Assembly: GCA_026014685.1 (NCBI GenBank)
Contig: JAOZHW010000007.1
Location: forward strand, 1 to 64,000
Length of the DNA stretch: 64,000 nt
Reading direction: 5' to 3'
Source: Candidatus Bathyarchaeota archaeon
GTDB lineage: Archaea > Thermoproteota > Bathyarchaeia > Bathyarchaeales > Bathycorpusculaceae
The notes beneath the pieces were generated by a model. That model did no database searches, had not been told where the DNA came from, and was given only the letters and a program-made list of their open reading frames with translations. Position numbers and translations under genes: made by a program. Of the stretch, positions 24,082-32,196 are shown in pieces (the stretch's first letter is position 1; every line of letters starts with the position of its first letter).

Positions 24082-24807
24082 TTATTGCATTCCTGTTTGG
24101 CAGAGTTGCTGGTTTCTGCATATCACAAACTTTCCAATCGCCAACTGCGGTCTAATTGTGTTCGGAAACAGTCCACGAATGTAGTTTGGGAGTACTTCGT
24201 TGTATTTTACCTCCAAAATTATGTTCTGCTGCTCCAGAGTGGGCAACCCAACTAATGTTTCGTCAAAAAACTCTTTGTAACCAAAAGAAGTCCGCATTTG
24301 TGTATCAAAAGTTACCCTCACGTTTCCCACTGGGTGTATGTAGGCTTCTCGCGCGTATTCTACGATGACAACTGGGCGCATCAGGTTGCAGCGTGTTTCT
24401 AAAAAGAAATCTCTGAGCAACTGATTCTCGGTGTTAGCGAGAAAGCTGAAGTCTTTAGCTATTAATCGGTCTGCGTCTTCGCGGGTGATGCGGGTGCTTT
24501 CTTTTAGCATGTATGCGCCGATTTTTGTTTTTCTCTCAAACTTTATGAAGTCGTCGCTGTGATTGTAGATGCGAATTCGGTACTTTTTGCGCCGATACAC
24601 TCCTGCCTCTTTATCGTTTAATGCAGTGTCATAGAGGTCGTCGAAGTATAGGCTGCGAACGTTGTAGTGACAGTGACCGTTAGAAATCATATGCGGGTCA
24701 GGTTTGAGTAGAGTGCAGAGTTTTTTCTGTAAAACTTGGTATTCGAATGGGTCGATTTCGTATTTGAGTTCATGTCTTAGGCAAGGCTTCTTTTCTGACG
24801 CTATCAT
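24082..24807 (-). CDS. VTC-domain protein (polyphosphate-polymerase-like)
   Basis: The start at 24807 overlaps the upstream lamin-tail gene in an ATGA junction, giving 241 aa; a longer frame to 24852 is less likely. The VTC signature is visible: RHELKYEID, YNVRSLYFDD, YRRKKYRIRIYN, FIKFERKTKIGAYMLKES and VEYAREAYIH, that is, the basic tunnel residues and the Glu-Lys pattern of the triphosphate-tunnel fold. Eukaryotic Vtc4 makes polyphosphate from ATP; the prokaryotic cluster members are not characterised as to product. It lies in an operon with the lamin-tail and DUF4956 genes. Confidence 0.85.
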   Translation of the reverse strand: MIASEKKPCLRHELKYEIDPFEYQVLQKKLCTLLKPDPHMISNGHCHYNVRSLYFDDLYDTALNDKEAGVYRRKKYRIRIYNHSDDFIKFERKTKIGAYMLKESTRITREDADRLIAKDFSFLANTENQLLRDFFLETRCNLMRPVVIVEYAREAYIHPVGNVRVTFDTQMRTSFGYKEFFDETLVGLPTLEQQNIILEVKYNEVLPNYIRGLFPNTIRPQLAIGKFVICRNQQLCQTGMQ

Positions 24808-25451
24808 TGGGTTCTGCCTCCGCAAATTTTCCCTTTGAAAACCACAATGCAAACTGCAAACGCTCCAACTGCAACGATGACCAAAACTATCCCTGTATCA
24901 GCGGTGAACAAGGACGAGCTTGAGTTGTTAGCTGCGCCCGGCGTTGGGTCTGTGATGTATGTCCAGTTTGAGTCGCCATCCACCGTTCGACCATAAGAAA
25001 TATCCGCAATCTGTTCGCCAAAGGTGACGGAATCCATCAGCGAGCCATCTGTTGCGTAGAGTCCGATGGTTTCGCCGTCGCCATCTAACTTGAAATTGGT
25101 ATGTAACCCGCCTAACATGACATCGGCGTCTGCCCAGACAAGCAGGTATCCATGGGCTTGGATTACTGTGTCGTTGGGGAATTGCCATCGGTAGCTGGTG
25201 AGGTTGTCGGTGAGGAACATATCGCTTAAATCAATCGAGTAATCGGCTGTGTTGTATAGTTCAATCCAGTCCGTATAGTTGCCGTTGTCGTTCTGTACGG
25301 TTGATTCGTTGATAGCCATAAACTCGTTGACGACCACAGTTGTGGAAGAAGCGCCGCTAACCGCAGACCCAGAAGTTGAAAATGTTGCAAATAAAAATGC
25401 TGCACCAAGAATTGCAGCGGATGTCTTAGTTAGGGTTTTCATTTTTTCCAC
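24804..25451 (-). CDS. Membrane-anchored lamin-tail-domain (LTD) protein
   Basis: Protein of 215 aa: a signal peptide (about 8-30, TSAAILGAAFLFATFSTSGSAVSG), an LTD domain (about 38-175) with VVVNEFMAINEST, DWIELYN and the later DSVTFGEQIADISYGR, and a C-terminal transmembrane helix (VLVIVAVGAFAVCIVVFK). LTDs on the outside of prokaryotic cells often sit next to CotH kinases. No CotH domain is present. It is the middle gene of a DUF4956-LTD-VTC operon. Confidence 0.88.
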   Translation of the reverse strand: MEKMKTLTKTSAAILGAAFLFATFSTSGSAVSGASSTTVVVNEFMAINESTVQNDNGNYTDWIELYNTADYSIDLSDMFLTDNLTSYRWQFPNDTVIQAHGYLLVWADADVMLGGLHTNFKLDGDGETIGLYATDGSLMDSVTFGEQIADISYGRTVDGDSNWTYITDPTPGAANNSSSSLFTADTGIVLVIVAVGAFAVCIVVFKGKICGGRTQ

Positions 25452-25482
25452 GCTCAGGCATATTTAAGGAAGCGATTCTGGG

Positions 25483-26148
25483 TTATGTGGAATCCGAGGT
25501 GTAACTAACTATGGATGCATCTTTTACTCCTTTGATTTTTAGGAGTTCATCCACCTGGGGCACCTCTTTGCTGCTCATGCGAACCTCACCCATCAACTCT
25601 ACGCCATCCGCATTTACGGTTCGGGAGCGGATTTTGTGTTTAGGCAGGGCTGCTTGAACAGCATTTTCGGCTGCGCTTGTGTAATGCACTACAAGCAGGT
25701 ATGGGTCTGGACCCCGGATTTTTGTGCGCTCAAGAACAACCAGCATAACCGCGATGACCGGTACACCGATTATGGCGACGATGTATAAGCCTGCGCCACA
25801 GATTATGCCAACAGTTATGGTCCAGAAGGTGAAGACTATGTCTTTGGGGTCTTTGATGGCGGTTCGGAACCGAATTATGCTCAGTGCGCCGATCATGCCC
25901 AGAGACAGCGCGACGTTGGAGCTAATCGGCAACACAACCAGAGTCACAACTAAGCCCGTTAAGACTAGGCCTATGTTGAATTGCCGGTTGTAGACGACGC
26001 CTTTGAAGGTTTTTCGGTAAATGTAGAAGATGACTAGGTTTATGAGAAAAGACATCACAAGCGCTATGACTACTCGGTCGACTGTTAAGGTCTCATATGT
26101 AGCTGACGGCGTTAGGAGATCTGTAAGCCACTGTTGTAGGTCTGCCAT
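25483..26148 (-). CDS. DUF4956 integral membrane protein
   Basis: Protein of 221 aa with about four transmembrane segments (near 27-45, 58-80, 82-100, 107-135) and the family motif GALSIIRFRTAIKDPKD between them. The C-terminal half is a cytosolic alpha/beta domain. DUF4956 proteins co-occur with VTC and CotH genes, so it may be the membrane part of that surface-modification machinery. First gene of the leftward operon, 31 bp before the LTD gene. Confidence 0.88.
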   Translation of the reverse strand: MADLQQWLTDLLTPSATYETLTVDRVVIALVMSFLINLVIFYIYRKTFKGVVYNRQFNIGLVLTGLVVTLVVLPISSNVALSLGMIGALSIIRFRTAIKDPKDIVFTFWTITVGIICGAGLYIVAIIGVPVIAVMLVVLERTKIRGPDPYLLVVHYTSAAENAVQAALPKHKIRSRTVNADGVELMGEVRMSSKEVPQVDELLKIKGVKDASIVSYTSDST

Positions 26149-26314
26149 TCTGAATCCCTGTTTTTGTTTGCGAAACAGGGTTGTGCTATATAGATTAAAT
26201 AGATTTTACAGAATTATACCCAAATTCCTTCAAAATCAGTCATAAGCGTTGGAATAATCGTTTTTGGGTGATTTTTGGTTAACCTTTAAATTTGGCTTGT
26301 TAGTGCTTGGTTGA

Positions 26315-26404
26315 TGGTGAGGAGAGCCTGTGAAAGCGGTTTGGGAGCCCCTCTCCCTTCTAATTGGGGTTTCCTGGGCCGTTGGAGTAGGAACAGACTC
26401 ACCA
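26315..26404 (+). ncRNA. Candidate structured RNA with its own promoter
   Basis: TGGTGAG (26315-26321) pairs with CTCACCA (26398-26404). Inside are CTGT/ACAG (26328-26331/26393-26396), GGGAG/CTCCC (26343-26347/26353-26357) and GTT-CC/GG-AAC around 26369-26394. A TATA-like TTTAAA (26285-26290) sits about 27 nt before the first paired base, the archaeal TATA-to-start distance. It is intergenic between two minus-strand genes. It matches no RNA family I recognise and has no C/D or H/ACA boxes. Confidence 0.5.
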
Positions 26405-26448
26405 CTTCTCAATAATTAGCTGCAAGGTTTTATGGGTAGAAAGGAAGG

Positions 26449-27723
26449 TTAGCTGTTTTGAAGGTTATACAGCTCTGTTAGGGCAGATTTCTTTACCACA
26501 AACCCTACATCGCCTCTCGCAATTACCCGAAAAGCATGCAACGCGAGTTGCTTGTAGAATTCGCAGTAGTAGCTTTTCTGTAGCATCTTGGGGTCGGCTG
26601 TGTGCATTTCTGCGGGGCAGGGTGAACCGCACATGTTGCGGAACGTGCATGTTTGGCATTCCGTTATGTCATCGACGCTGCGTTTGGTTACTTTGAGGAA
26701 GTTCTGTGAAGCCGCGATTTGCTCGATTGGGTCGTTGAAGATGTTTCCGCCGTTGAAGTCTTCGATGCCTATGAATTCCCCGCACGGATAAGCGTTTCCA
26801 TTGGCTGCAACTGCAAAGTATCTTCTGCCGCCGCCACAAGGTGAAATGTCACACATCATGACACGCGCCGAAGGCGCGATGATACCCAGCAAGATGTTAG
26901 CGAAGTCTGCGACCACAATTCTTTTGCCCGCTTTTGTTAGGCGTATGGCTTCTTCGGTTGCACCTATGAATGCTGCAGCGGCAACCGCAGGGTCAGGCCT
27001 CAGCGCGTGAGCACTTTGTTGCGTACCGCGAACGGGGTTCATCAGGCACAACGTTACCCCTTTGCTTTGCAGTAACCGTACCATGTCTGTTAATTGCCCA
27101 ACATTGTATGTGGTCATAGTAGTTACAACGTTTAAGCCTCTGTAGCCCCTCAACCATTCCAGAGCTTTCATTACCTGTTTGTAGTGTCCTTGTCCCCTTA
27201 AGAAATCATTAATCTCCTCAACCGGCGAATCCAAAGAGACGCCCACGTTAACTTCATATTCCTTGATGAAGTCTGCGTCGCATTCTGTTAGGGCTAAACC
27301 ATTTGTTTGTATACCAAAGAAGACTTCTTTGTGGTATTCTCTGATGATTTGGAATAAGTTTTCTTTGTTAAGCAGCGGTTCGGTTCCGTGAAAGATGACT
27401 GAGCCCTTCTTGTTTTGGCTTTTGAAGAACGCGGAGGCTTTTTCTACGATAACTTTGAGTTCTTGGTAAGTCATGTTTTTGCCGCGACTTTTGACTTCTT
27501 TGGGCAGGTAGCAGTAGGGGCAGTTTGCGTTGCACATGTCGGTTGGGTTAACGTAGAACAGGATTAGGTCGGTGTTGTAGCGGAGTTCTTTCATTTCGGT
27601 AGCGAGCTTTGTTTGCATTTGGTTGTAGAGTTGTTCTAGTTTGGTTGTGTCGCCTGTGCCCCAAAAGTTTGTTTGGGGGTCTATTTGGAATTCTGTTCCG
27701 TCAACGGTTATCTTGTCGAACAT
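26449..27723 (-). CDS. Radical SAM/SPASM peptide maturase
   Basis: Protein of 424 aa. The radical SAM cluster is CNANCPYC (C64, C68, C71), and the C-terminal region (about 290-390) is a SPASM domain binding two more Fe-S clusters (CDISPCGGG, NAYPCGEF, CQTCTFRNMCGSPC, YYCEFYKQ). SPASM enzymes of this layout modify ribosomally made peptides. A 36-aa ORF ends 27 nt upstream on the same strand, a natural substrate candidate. A GGAG ribosome-binding site precedes the ATG. No protease or exporter is adjacent. The substrate assignment is inference. Confidence 0.9.
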   Translation of the reverse strand: MFDKITVDGTEFQIDPQTNFWGTGDTTKLEQLYNQMQTKLATEMKELRYNTDLILFYVNPTDMCNANCPYCYLPKEVKSRGKNMTYQELKVIVEKASAFFKSQNKKGSVIFHGTEPLLNKENLFQIIREYHKEVFFGIQTNGLALTECDADFIKEYEVNVGVSLDSPVEEINDFLRGQGHYKQVMKALEWLRGYRGLNVVTTMTTYNVGQLTDMVRLLQSKGVTLCLMNPVRGTQQSAHALRPDPAVAAAAFIGATEEAIRLTKAGKRIVVADFANILLGIIAPSARVMMCDISPCGGGRRYFAVAANGNAYPCGEFIGIEDFNGGNIFNDPIEQIAASQNFLKVTKRSVDDITECQTCTFRNMCGSPCPAEMHTADPKMLQKSYYCEFYKQLALHAFRVIARGDVGFVVKKSALTELYNLQNS

Positions 27724-27750
27724 TGATTGGTTAGCGCTCCAAAAAAAGGG

Positions 27751-27861
27751 TTAGAAGGGGGATTCGTCACTTTGCATTACGTAGTGAGTGAGTCCTGCCC
27801 CTTTATACTTGCATTCTAGTCGGTAACTTTTGGTTTGCATGGTTGTTGCGGTTTTTTCCAT
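27751..27861 (-). CDS. 36-aa peptide, candidate RiPP precursor
   Basis: The ORF starts MEKTATTMQTK, has a single Cys (LECKYKGAG) and ends HYVMQSDESPF. Its stop lies 27 nt before the radical SAM/SPASM start, same strand. A TATA-like AAATTAAA (minus strand, about 27891-27899) is 30-40 nt upstream. Small size, position and promoter fit a precursor with an N-terminal leader and modifiable C-terminal Tyr/His/Cys residues. It lacks the multiple Cys of CXXX-repeat peptides. Existence as a gene is likely but unproven. Confidence 0.6.
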   Translation of the reverse strand: MEKTATTMQTKSYRLECKYKGAGLTHYVMQSDESPF

Positions 27862-27912
27862 GTGGTTTCCCTGTGTGGGGTTTGGTTTGTTTTAATTTAA
27901 GCCTTACCAACT

Positions 27913-27930
27913 GTATTACATATGTAATAC
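27913..27930. promoter_or_regulatory. Perfect 18-bp palindrome (candidate operator)
   Basis: GTATTACATATGTAATAC is fully self-complementary and sits between the divergent peptide/radical SAM unit and the membrane-protein gene at 27962. It lies about 32-49 bp upstream of that ATG, i.e. over the promoter if the mRNA is leaderless. A dimeric repressor such as an RHH or HTH protein would bind such a site; its identity is unknown. Confidence 0.6.
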
Positions 27931-27961
27931 TAGGGCGAATGCTTTTATCCCCACTCCGCCA

Positions 27962-28591
27962 ATGAAGCCCCTAAAACACACTGGAAAGAACACTATGATC
28001 CTACAAAGACAAAGCAAAGCAAAACAAGTCTCCATAATGGCCATGACAGCAGCACTCTTCGCAATATTCTTCTACCTCTCCAAACTCATCTCACTCCCCA
28101 CCTTCACCTTCCTATACCTCCCAATCATCCTACTCGGCGTCATCCCCATCTGGTTCGGTTGGAGCGGCTTAATCGGCAGCATGATAGGCGCATACATCGG
28201 CGGCGTCTACGTCGAATCACTCCCCCTCCACCTCGCATGGGTCGAAGTCACAACAGTCATAATCATCTACGCCCTAAACTGGCTCCTAATCCCACGATTC
28301 GCCGCAGAAGCAAAAACCCTAAAAGGCCTCATAGTCCTCGGAAGCGTATACGCCCTTTCACTGTTAGTCGGCACAATCGCCATACTCTGGCAGTTCGTCG
28401 CAGTCGGATTATTCCCAGCAGAAATCGCTTGGCCCCTCCTGCCCGGAACCTTTGCCCTCAACTTACCCATCGTCGTCATCGCTTGCCCAGCCTTGCTAAG
28501 GGCAATTTCACCACGACTACGCGCTTGGGGCGTCTATACTGGCAGCTTTGCCGAGTGGCGCGCCAGAAAAGCCACACCCAAACCCCTCTAA
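27962..28591 (+). CDS. Multi-pass membrane protein (ECF-transporter S-component-like)
   Basis: Protein of 209 aa with about six hydrophobic segments from residue 22 (VSIMAMTAALFAIFFYLSKLI). The AAxFAI pattern and length match substrate-binding S components of ECF vitamin/ion transporters. The ligand is not readable, and no ECF ATPase gene is nearby, so it would use a shared module. The upstream palindrome suggests ligand-controlled expression. Confidence 0.65.
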   Translation: MKPLKHTGKNTMILQRQSKAKQVSIMAMTAALFAIFFYLSKLISLPTFTFLYLPIILLGVIPIWFGWSGLIGSMIGAYIGGVYVESLPLHLAWVEVTTVIIIYALNWLLIPRFAAEAKTLKGLIVLGSVYALSLLVGTIAILWQFVAVGLFPAEIAWPLLPGTFALNLPIVVIACPALLRAISPRLRAWGVYTGSFAEWRARKATPKPL

Positions 28592-28678
28592 CTCTTTTTC
28601 CTTTTTTCCTGCCGTAGCTTCGGTTGATGGTAACGCTTTTATGTTATCGGTTGCCTAAGCGTCAATTGGTGCCCATTA

Positions 28679-29224
28679 ATGAAGTTGCGAATCATTAAAC
28701 TAAGCCTTGAGCAATTCACCAATCTACTCCAAGGCAAACCTTCGCCGTTTGCAGGTAATCTGCCAAGCGACTTTGAAGTTTTAGATGCTAAAGTTGACCT
28801 TTTCTCAAGGCAGGTTTCGCTGGTAGTTAGAAGTGACAGCTTTGAAGATGCTTCAGAAACCCTCCCGATACCTGAACTCACTGTACCAATTAAATCTGAG
28901 CAAAAACCAGCCGCCGCCCCCAAACAAGTACTCTCAGCACCAAGAGTTGAACCCAAAGCCGAACCCGCACCCCCACAAACAAAACCGCTAATCCCCACCC
29001 CAACCCAGCCGCCCCTCAGCCGCTACGCCGCCAAGATGGAAAACGAATTCAGCCCCGACCAACGAAAACTCCTCAGCTTTACCGTTAAAGAGGATGTTGT
29101 GGTGGTTAAACCGGTGACGTTTTTGAAGGCCGAGTGGGACGACATTAACGATGTTGTGCGTGGACTCGGCGGCAGATGGGTAAAGGGTGACATAATCAGT
29201 TACTGGGAAATTCCTCTCCAGTAA
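28679..29224 (+). CDS. Hypothetical protein with Pro/Ala-rich linker
   Basis: Protein of 181 aa: an N-terminal beta-rich domain (about 1-70), a Lys/Pro/Ala linker (about 75-115), and a C-terminal compact domain (FTVKEDVVVVKPVTFLKAEWDDINDVVRGLGGRWVKGDIISYWEIPL). The C-terminal part looks like a small conserved DNA- or protein-binding module, but no family is certain. It is probably leaderless: the ATG follows a TTTTATG box by about 40 bp. Confidence 0.65.
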   Translation: MKLRIIKLSLEQFTNLLQGKPSPFAGNLPSDFEVLDAKVDLFSRQVSLVVRSDSFEDASETLPIPELTVPIKSEQKPAAAPKQVLSAPRVEPKAEPAPPQTKPLIPTPTQPPLSRYAAKMENEFSPDQRKLLSFTVKEDVVVVKPVTFLKAEWDDINDVVRGLGGRWVKGDIISYWEIPLQ

Positions 29225-29285
29225 GAATGCCGTTTGTAATAGCTTTTGGTTTGTTGTGGCGGTTTTTCTTCTTAACCGCTTGTCC

Positions 29286-29334
29286 TTTAAATAAGGGAGG
29301 GGAGGTAGACGCTGAGAGACGGCGTGGTTTTCAG
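29286..29334 (+). repeat. Dispersed repeat copy B (partial)
   Basis: TTTAAATAAGGGAGGGGAGGTAG then GACGCTGAGAG and GGCGTGGTTTT match copies A, C and D in order. It lies 62 bp after a plus-strand stop codon, in plus sense. Beyond 29334 the match fades. The remaining sequence to 29536 holds nothing recognisable. Confidence 0.65.
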
Positions 29335-29536
29335 GAGATGGGACACCGCGTGAATAGGCGAGGTAAGATTTACAGACCGCAGTTCATGCCGCAAGGGCCG
29401 ACGAGGTCATGGGTAAATTTGTTGTCCATGTCGGGTATTAGTTGCGGTTTGCACTTATGTATTATGTACATGGAGGAGGCGAAAAGTAGAAATCCCCTCA
29501 AACCTATCCAACAATAGGTAACTGGAGCAACAGTAG

Positions 29537-29704
29537 TTGAAAAAGAAAGAGAGTCTAGAAGTCAGCGAATCAGAAACATTCGCATCCTACGACGAGAAAC
29601 TCAAAAACAAGTACGGCGACAACTGGCTGGGCAGGGGCAAATGTACGGGACTTGAGTTTAAGCGTTGGTTGGCGTTACGTGACAATTTAACTGAAATTCC
29701 CTGA
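29537..29704 (+). CDS. Small 55-aa protein or gene fragment
   Basis: A TTG-started ORF rich in Lys/Glu with a fairly protein-like end (YGDNWLGRGKCTGLEFKRWLALRD). No good ribosome-binding site is seen. It could be a small gene, or the surviving end of a decayed one. Nothing else is recognisable between it and the next gene. Confidence 0.35.
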   Translation: MKKKESLEVSESETFASYDEKLKNKYGDNWLGRGKCTGLEFKRWLALRDNLTEIP

Positions 29705-29910
29705 TTGATAGGCGAAATCGGGGTTAAACATGCCTTCTTGGCAGATGCTTCATGTTTTTAGTTTATAAAATAAGCAACAAGGCTTGGTACCATACTCAAT
29801 GGTTGTTCCCTTTGCAGGATGGCATAATTGATTCTTTATCTGAAATGTAGGGTCAAAATTTGAACAGTCGTACCCAAGTTTATACTATAAGCATCCACAT
29901 ACTTCTCCAA

Positions 29911-31035
29911 TTATGTAGGTAGCAGTATTATTTTTTCGGCTGGAAGAATCCTGTTGATTTGGTTTGAAATTATCATCGTAAGCCCGTCTTTTAACAAATT
30001 CGCAGATGACATGCTCTTTTCTAAGCTTTCATTTGATGCATACCTTTTGGTTTGTTTCTTTTCGTTAGCCTCCAGTTTTTTTAAAGTATTTTTCATAAGT
30101 CTTTGATAGTGTTCTATCGGAGATGAAGCTGTTTTTTCAGCAAACTTGATTGCTTTTACTGCTAATCGCCCGCTTAAAGCGGCTAGATCCATACCTACTC
30201 CACGGTATAAGTCAATTAGGCCTGCAGCATCTCCAGCTAGTAAGATGTTGTCTTCTCCAAGGAAGGTTGTTATCTTCTGGGTAGAGGCAAATCCCTCTTT
30301 TTTCACGATTTCACCCTGAAGTAAGTGTTTTTCTTTTATGTAATTGAAGAATCGGTCTGCATAATCTACTGCGTTTTCATTCGCCCCTGTTCCTATGACC
30401 CATTTTTCATCCTTCAGATAGACCCAGGCAAACATTAAGGGGCAATATTCTCGATTGTAATACATGTAAAGTTTGTTTGGGTCAAGGTTTCCTTTTCCTT
30501 CAAAATAGTAGTTTATTGCTGTCCCTAAACGGCTTTTTTCTAAAGACGCAGGGTTTATTTTGCTTCTTATTCCAGAAAGCATTCCGTCTGCACCGATTAG
30601 AAAACGTGTGGTGACTTGAGTAGACTTCGTATCTTTTGAAAGTGTTAGGTTTATTCTTTTTTGGCTTTTGGAAAAATCAATTAATGAGGTGTTATCTTGA
30701 AATTCTGCTCCTTCTTCGATGGCGAGTTGATTTAGCCAACTGTCAAAAGTTGAACGCCAAAAGTTAAGCATCTTCATTTTTCCCCCCAAGGTTTTCCCTG
30801 ATGGTGTAATCATGTCCACTTTGTAGAGTTCATTCTTGCATAGTTTTTCTTTAGGAATTTTTTTACCTATGAGTTTTTCGAAGTATGGAAATTGTATTCC
30901 TGAGCAAGGTTTGTTTCTGGGGGTTTTGTATTTCTCTATTAGAAGGGTTTTGAAACCTTGTTGTGCACTGAACCTTGCGGCTACTGAACCTGCAACTCCG
31001 CCTCCTACTACGGTAACATCGTACTCTTCCAACAT
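29911..31035 (-). CDS. FAD-dependent geranylgeranyl-reductase-family oxidoreductase
   Basis: Protein of 374 aa with an FAD Rossmann motif (VVGGGVAGSVAARFSAQQGFKTLLIEK, about 9-35), the family GADGMLSG element and a C-terminal GDAAGLIDLYRGVGMDLA FAD-binding motif. Family members saturate geranylgeranyl chains of archaeal lipids or carry out related reductions; the CSGIQFP segment near 43-49 is typical. It is followed upstream by a flavodoxin gene 8 bp away, a plausible electron donor and operon partner. Confidence 0.88.
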   Translation of the reverse strand: MLEEYDVTVVGGGVAGSVAARFSAQQGFKTLLIEKYKTPRNKPCSGIQFPYFEKLIGKKIPKEKLCKNELYKVDMITPSGKTLGGKMKMLNFWRSTFDSWLNQLAIEEGAEFQDNTSLIDFSKSQKRINLTLSKDTKSTQVTTRFLIGADGMLSGIRSKINPASLEKSRLGTAINYYFEGKGNLDPNKLYMYYNREYCPLMFAWVYLKDEKWVIGTGANENAVDYADRFFNYIKEKHLLQGEIVKKEGFASTQKITTFLGEDNILLAGDAAGLIDLYRGVGMDLAALSGRLAVKAIKFAEKTASSPIEHYQRLMKNTLKKLEANEKKQTKRYASNESLEKSMSSANLLKDGLTMIISNQINRILPAEKIILLPT

Positions 31036-31043
31036 TATCGCCT

Positions 31044-31526
31044 TTATTTTGTTTTAAGTATAATATTCTTGGCCCATTCAGAGATTTTCTCTTTATTTTC
31101 TGCTAATTCCTTATTAACGTTGGTGACGGTTAGTTCGCTTACAAAATCACATCCAGGTATCAATTGCTTCAAAGTTGAGAAAACCCGCTCGGACGGAGAC
31201 CCCAAGTTTGTACAAAAAAGAGCCACATGCTTTCCCGAGAAACTGTTCTCCTTTAGATATGTTCTTACAGCGGGGGCAATTCGCTTATTCCACATAGGCG
31301 TTCCAATAATAATGAGATCATAATCCTGAGGCGATTTCTCTATTTCAACAATTTTTGTTAATCTTTCTCTTGTTGCGTCATATCCACTTAGAATAAAACC
31401 AAAAAGGCCTTTCCTTTTCTTTTTATCAACTATTTCGGCGATGTCCGCGCCGATTTCCTGAGAAATCTGCTCTGCGACTAAACGCGTGTTACCGCTTCTT
31501 GAATAGTATATAACTAAAGATTTCAT
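31044..31526 (-). CDS. Flavodoxin
   Basis: The start at MKSLVIYYSRSGNTRLVAEQ (31526) is preferred; the longer frame adds 30 unlikely residues. The P-loop YSRSGNTR binds FMN phosphate, and the FMN flanking loops IIGTPMWNKRIAP and FCTNLGSPSERVF are present. 160 aa. It lies just upstream of the flavoprotein reductase and may supply electrons to it. The gene is divergent from a HTH regulator. Confidence 0.88.
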   Translation of the reverse strand: MKSLVIYYSRSGNTRLVAEQISQEIGADIAEIVDKKKRKGLFGFILSGYDATRERLTKIVEIEKSPQDYDLIIIGTPMWNKRIAPAVRTYLKENSFSGKHVALFCTNLGSPSERVFSTLKQLIPGCDFVSELTVTNVNKELAENKEKISEWAKNIILKTK

Positions 31527-31575
31527 TAAAGCCAACTCGCTGTGCTGAAACGCGTCAGTAGGTTTATTTATTAAG

Positions 31576-31625
31576 CTTAGTTTAATATATAAACCGTGAA
31601 GTAGAGAAAAATCCACTTAGTTTAA
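31576..31625. promoter_or_regulatory. Direct-repeat operator between flavodoxin and HTH genes
   Basis: CTTAGTTTAA occurs at 31576-31585 and 31616-31625, 40 bp apart (about four helical turns), flanking AT-rich TATA-like DNA in a divergent intergenic region. A dimeric regulator encoded by the right-hand gene could bind both copies. Seen in sequence; function inferred. Confidence 0.4.
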
Positions 31626-31630
31626 ACAAA

Positions 31631-32125
31631 GTGACTTACTTGGAAAAAATTTTTCAAAAAAAGGAAATTCACCTATTAAGGCAGAACCTCCAGACTATTC
31701 TGGAGCTATCTCAAGTAGTTGCAAGTAATACCAAGACTTTTGCAAATGTCTTGTCTTCTAATGGAAGTCTAAAACCTCAAGAGGCAAAAAAGTTCATAGA
31801 TCACTATAAAGGTCTCTTGGGCGAAAAGGAGATTCTGATTCTACTTGCGATTTCAATGAATGAGGGTATGGGTTTCAATAGGCTTAGAACCATTTTAAAA
31901 GGGTCGATGAGTTCCAAAACCATTTCTGAGAAGCTAAAACGATTGGAGCAAGAAAGATGGTTAACCAGAACGATGGTCAATGATAGACCATTTCGGGTGT
32001 CATATTCGTTGACTTCTCTTGGGAGGAAAATTGCAAATTTATCGTCAGTTATTGGAATACTGATACTTTTCCCTGATGAACCAGAAAACACACCCAGTAC
32101 AAACAAGCGGCTAGACAAGTGTTAG
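31631..32125 (+). CDS. Winged-helix (HxlR/MarR-like) transcriptional regulator
   Basis: Protein of 164 aa from a GTG. N-terminal helices are followed by a winged helix (EILILLAISMNEGMGFNRLRTILKGSMSSKTISEKLKRLEQERWLTRTMVNDRPFRVSYSLTSLG, about 65-130), the HxlR-type pattern. It probably controls the divergent flavodoxin/reductase operon. No redox Cys is seen. Confidence 0.82.
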   Translation: MTYLEKIFQKKEIHLLRQNLQTILELSQVVASNTKTFANVLSSNGSLKPQEAKKFIDHYKGLLGEKEILILLAISMNEGMGFNRLRTILKGSMSSKTISEKLKRLEQERWLTRTMVNDRPFRVSYSLTSLGRKIANLSSVIGILILFPDEPENTPSTNKRLDKC

Positions 32126-32196
32126 TTAATAAGTACTATTAATAGCAACATCCTACATACTATAATGATGAGCCTTATTGAAATCTGCATTATGTA

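Noticed and set aside
23872-24255. 127-aa ORF after the beta-helix gene
   Set aside because: It consists mostly of the dispersed repeat and its decayed copy, antisense to the VTC gene end.
24082-24852. Longer VTC start at 24852
   Set aside because: The ATGA overlap at 24804-24807 gives a tighter coupled start, and the extra residues do not look conserved.
29227-29517. 96-aa ORF after 29224
   Set aside because: Overlaps dispersed repeat B and has no family or coding character.
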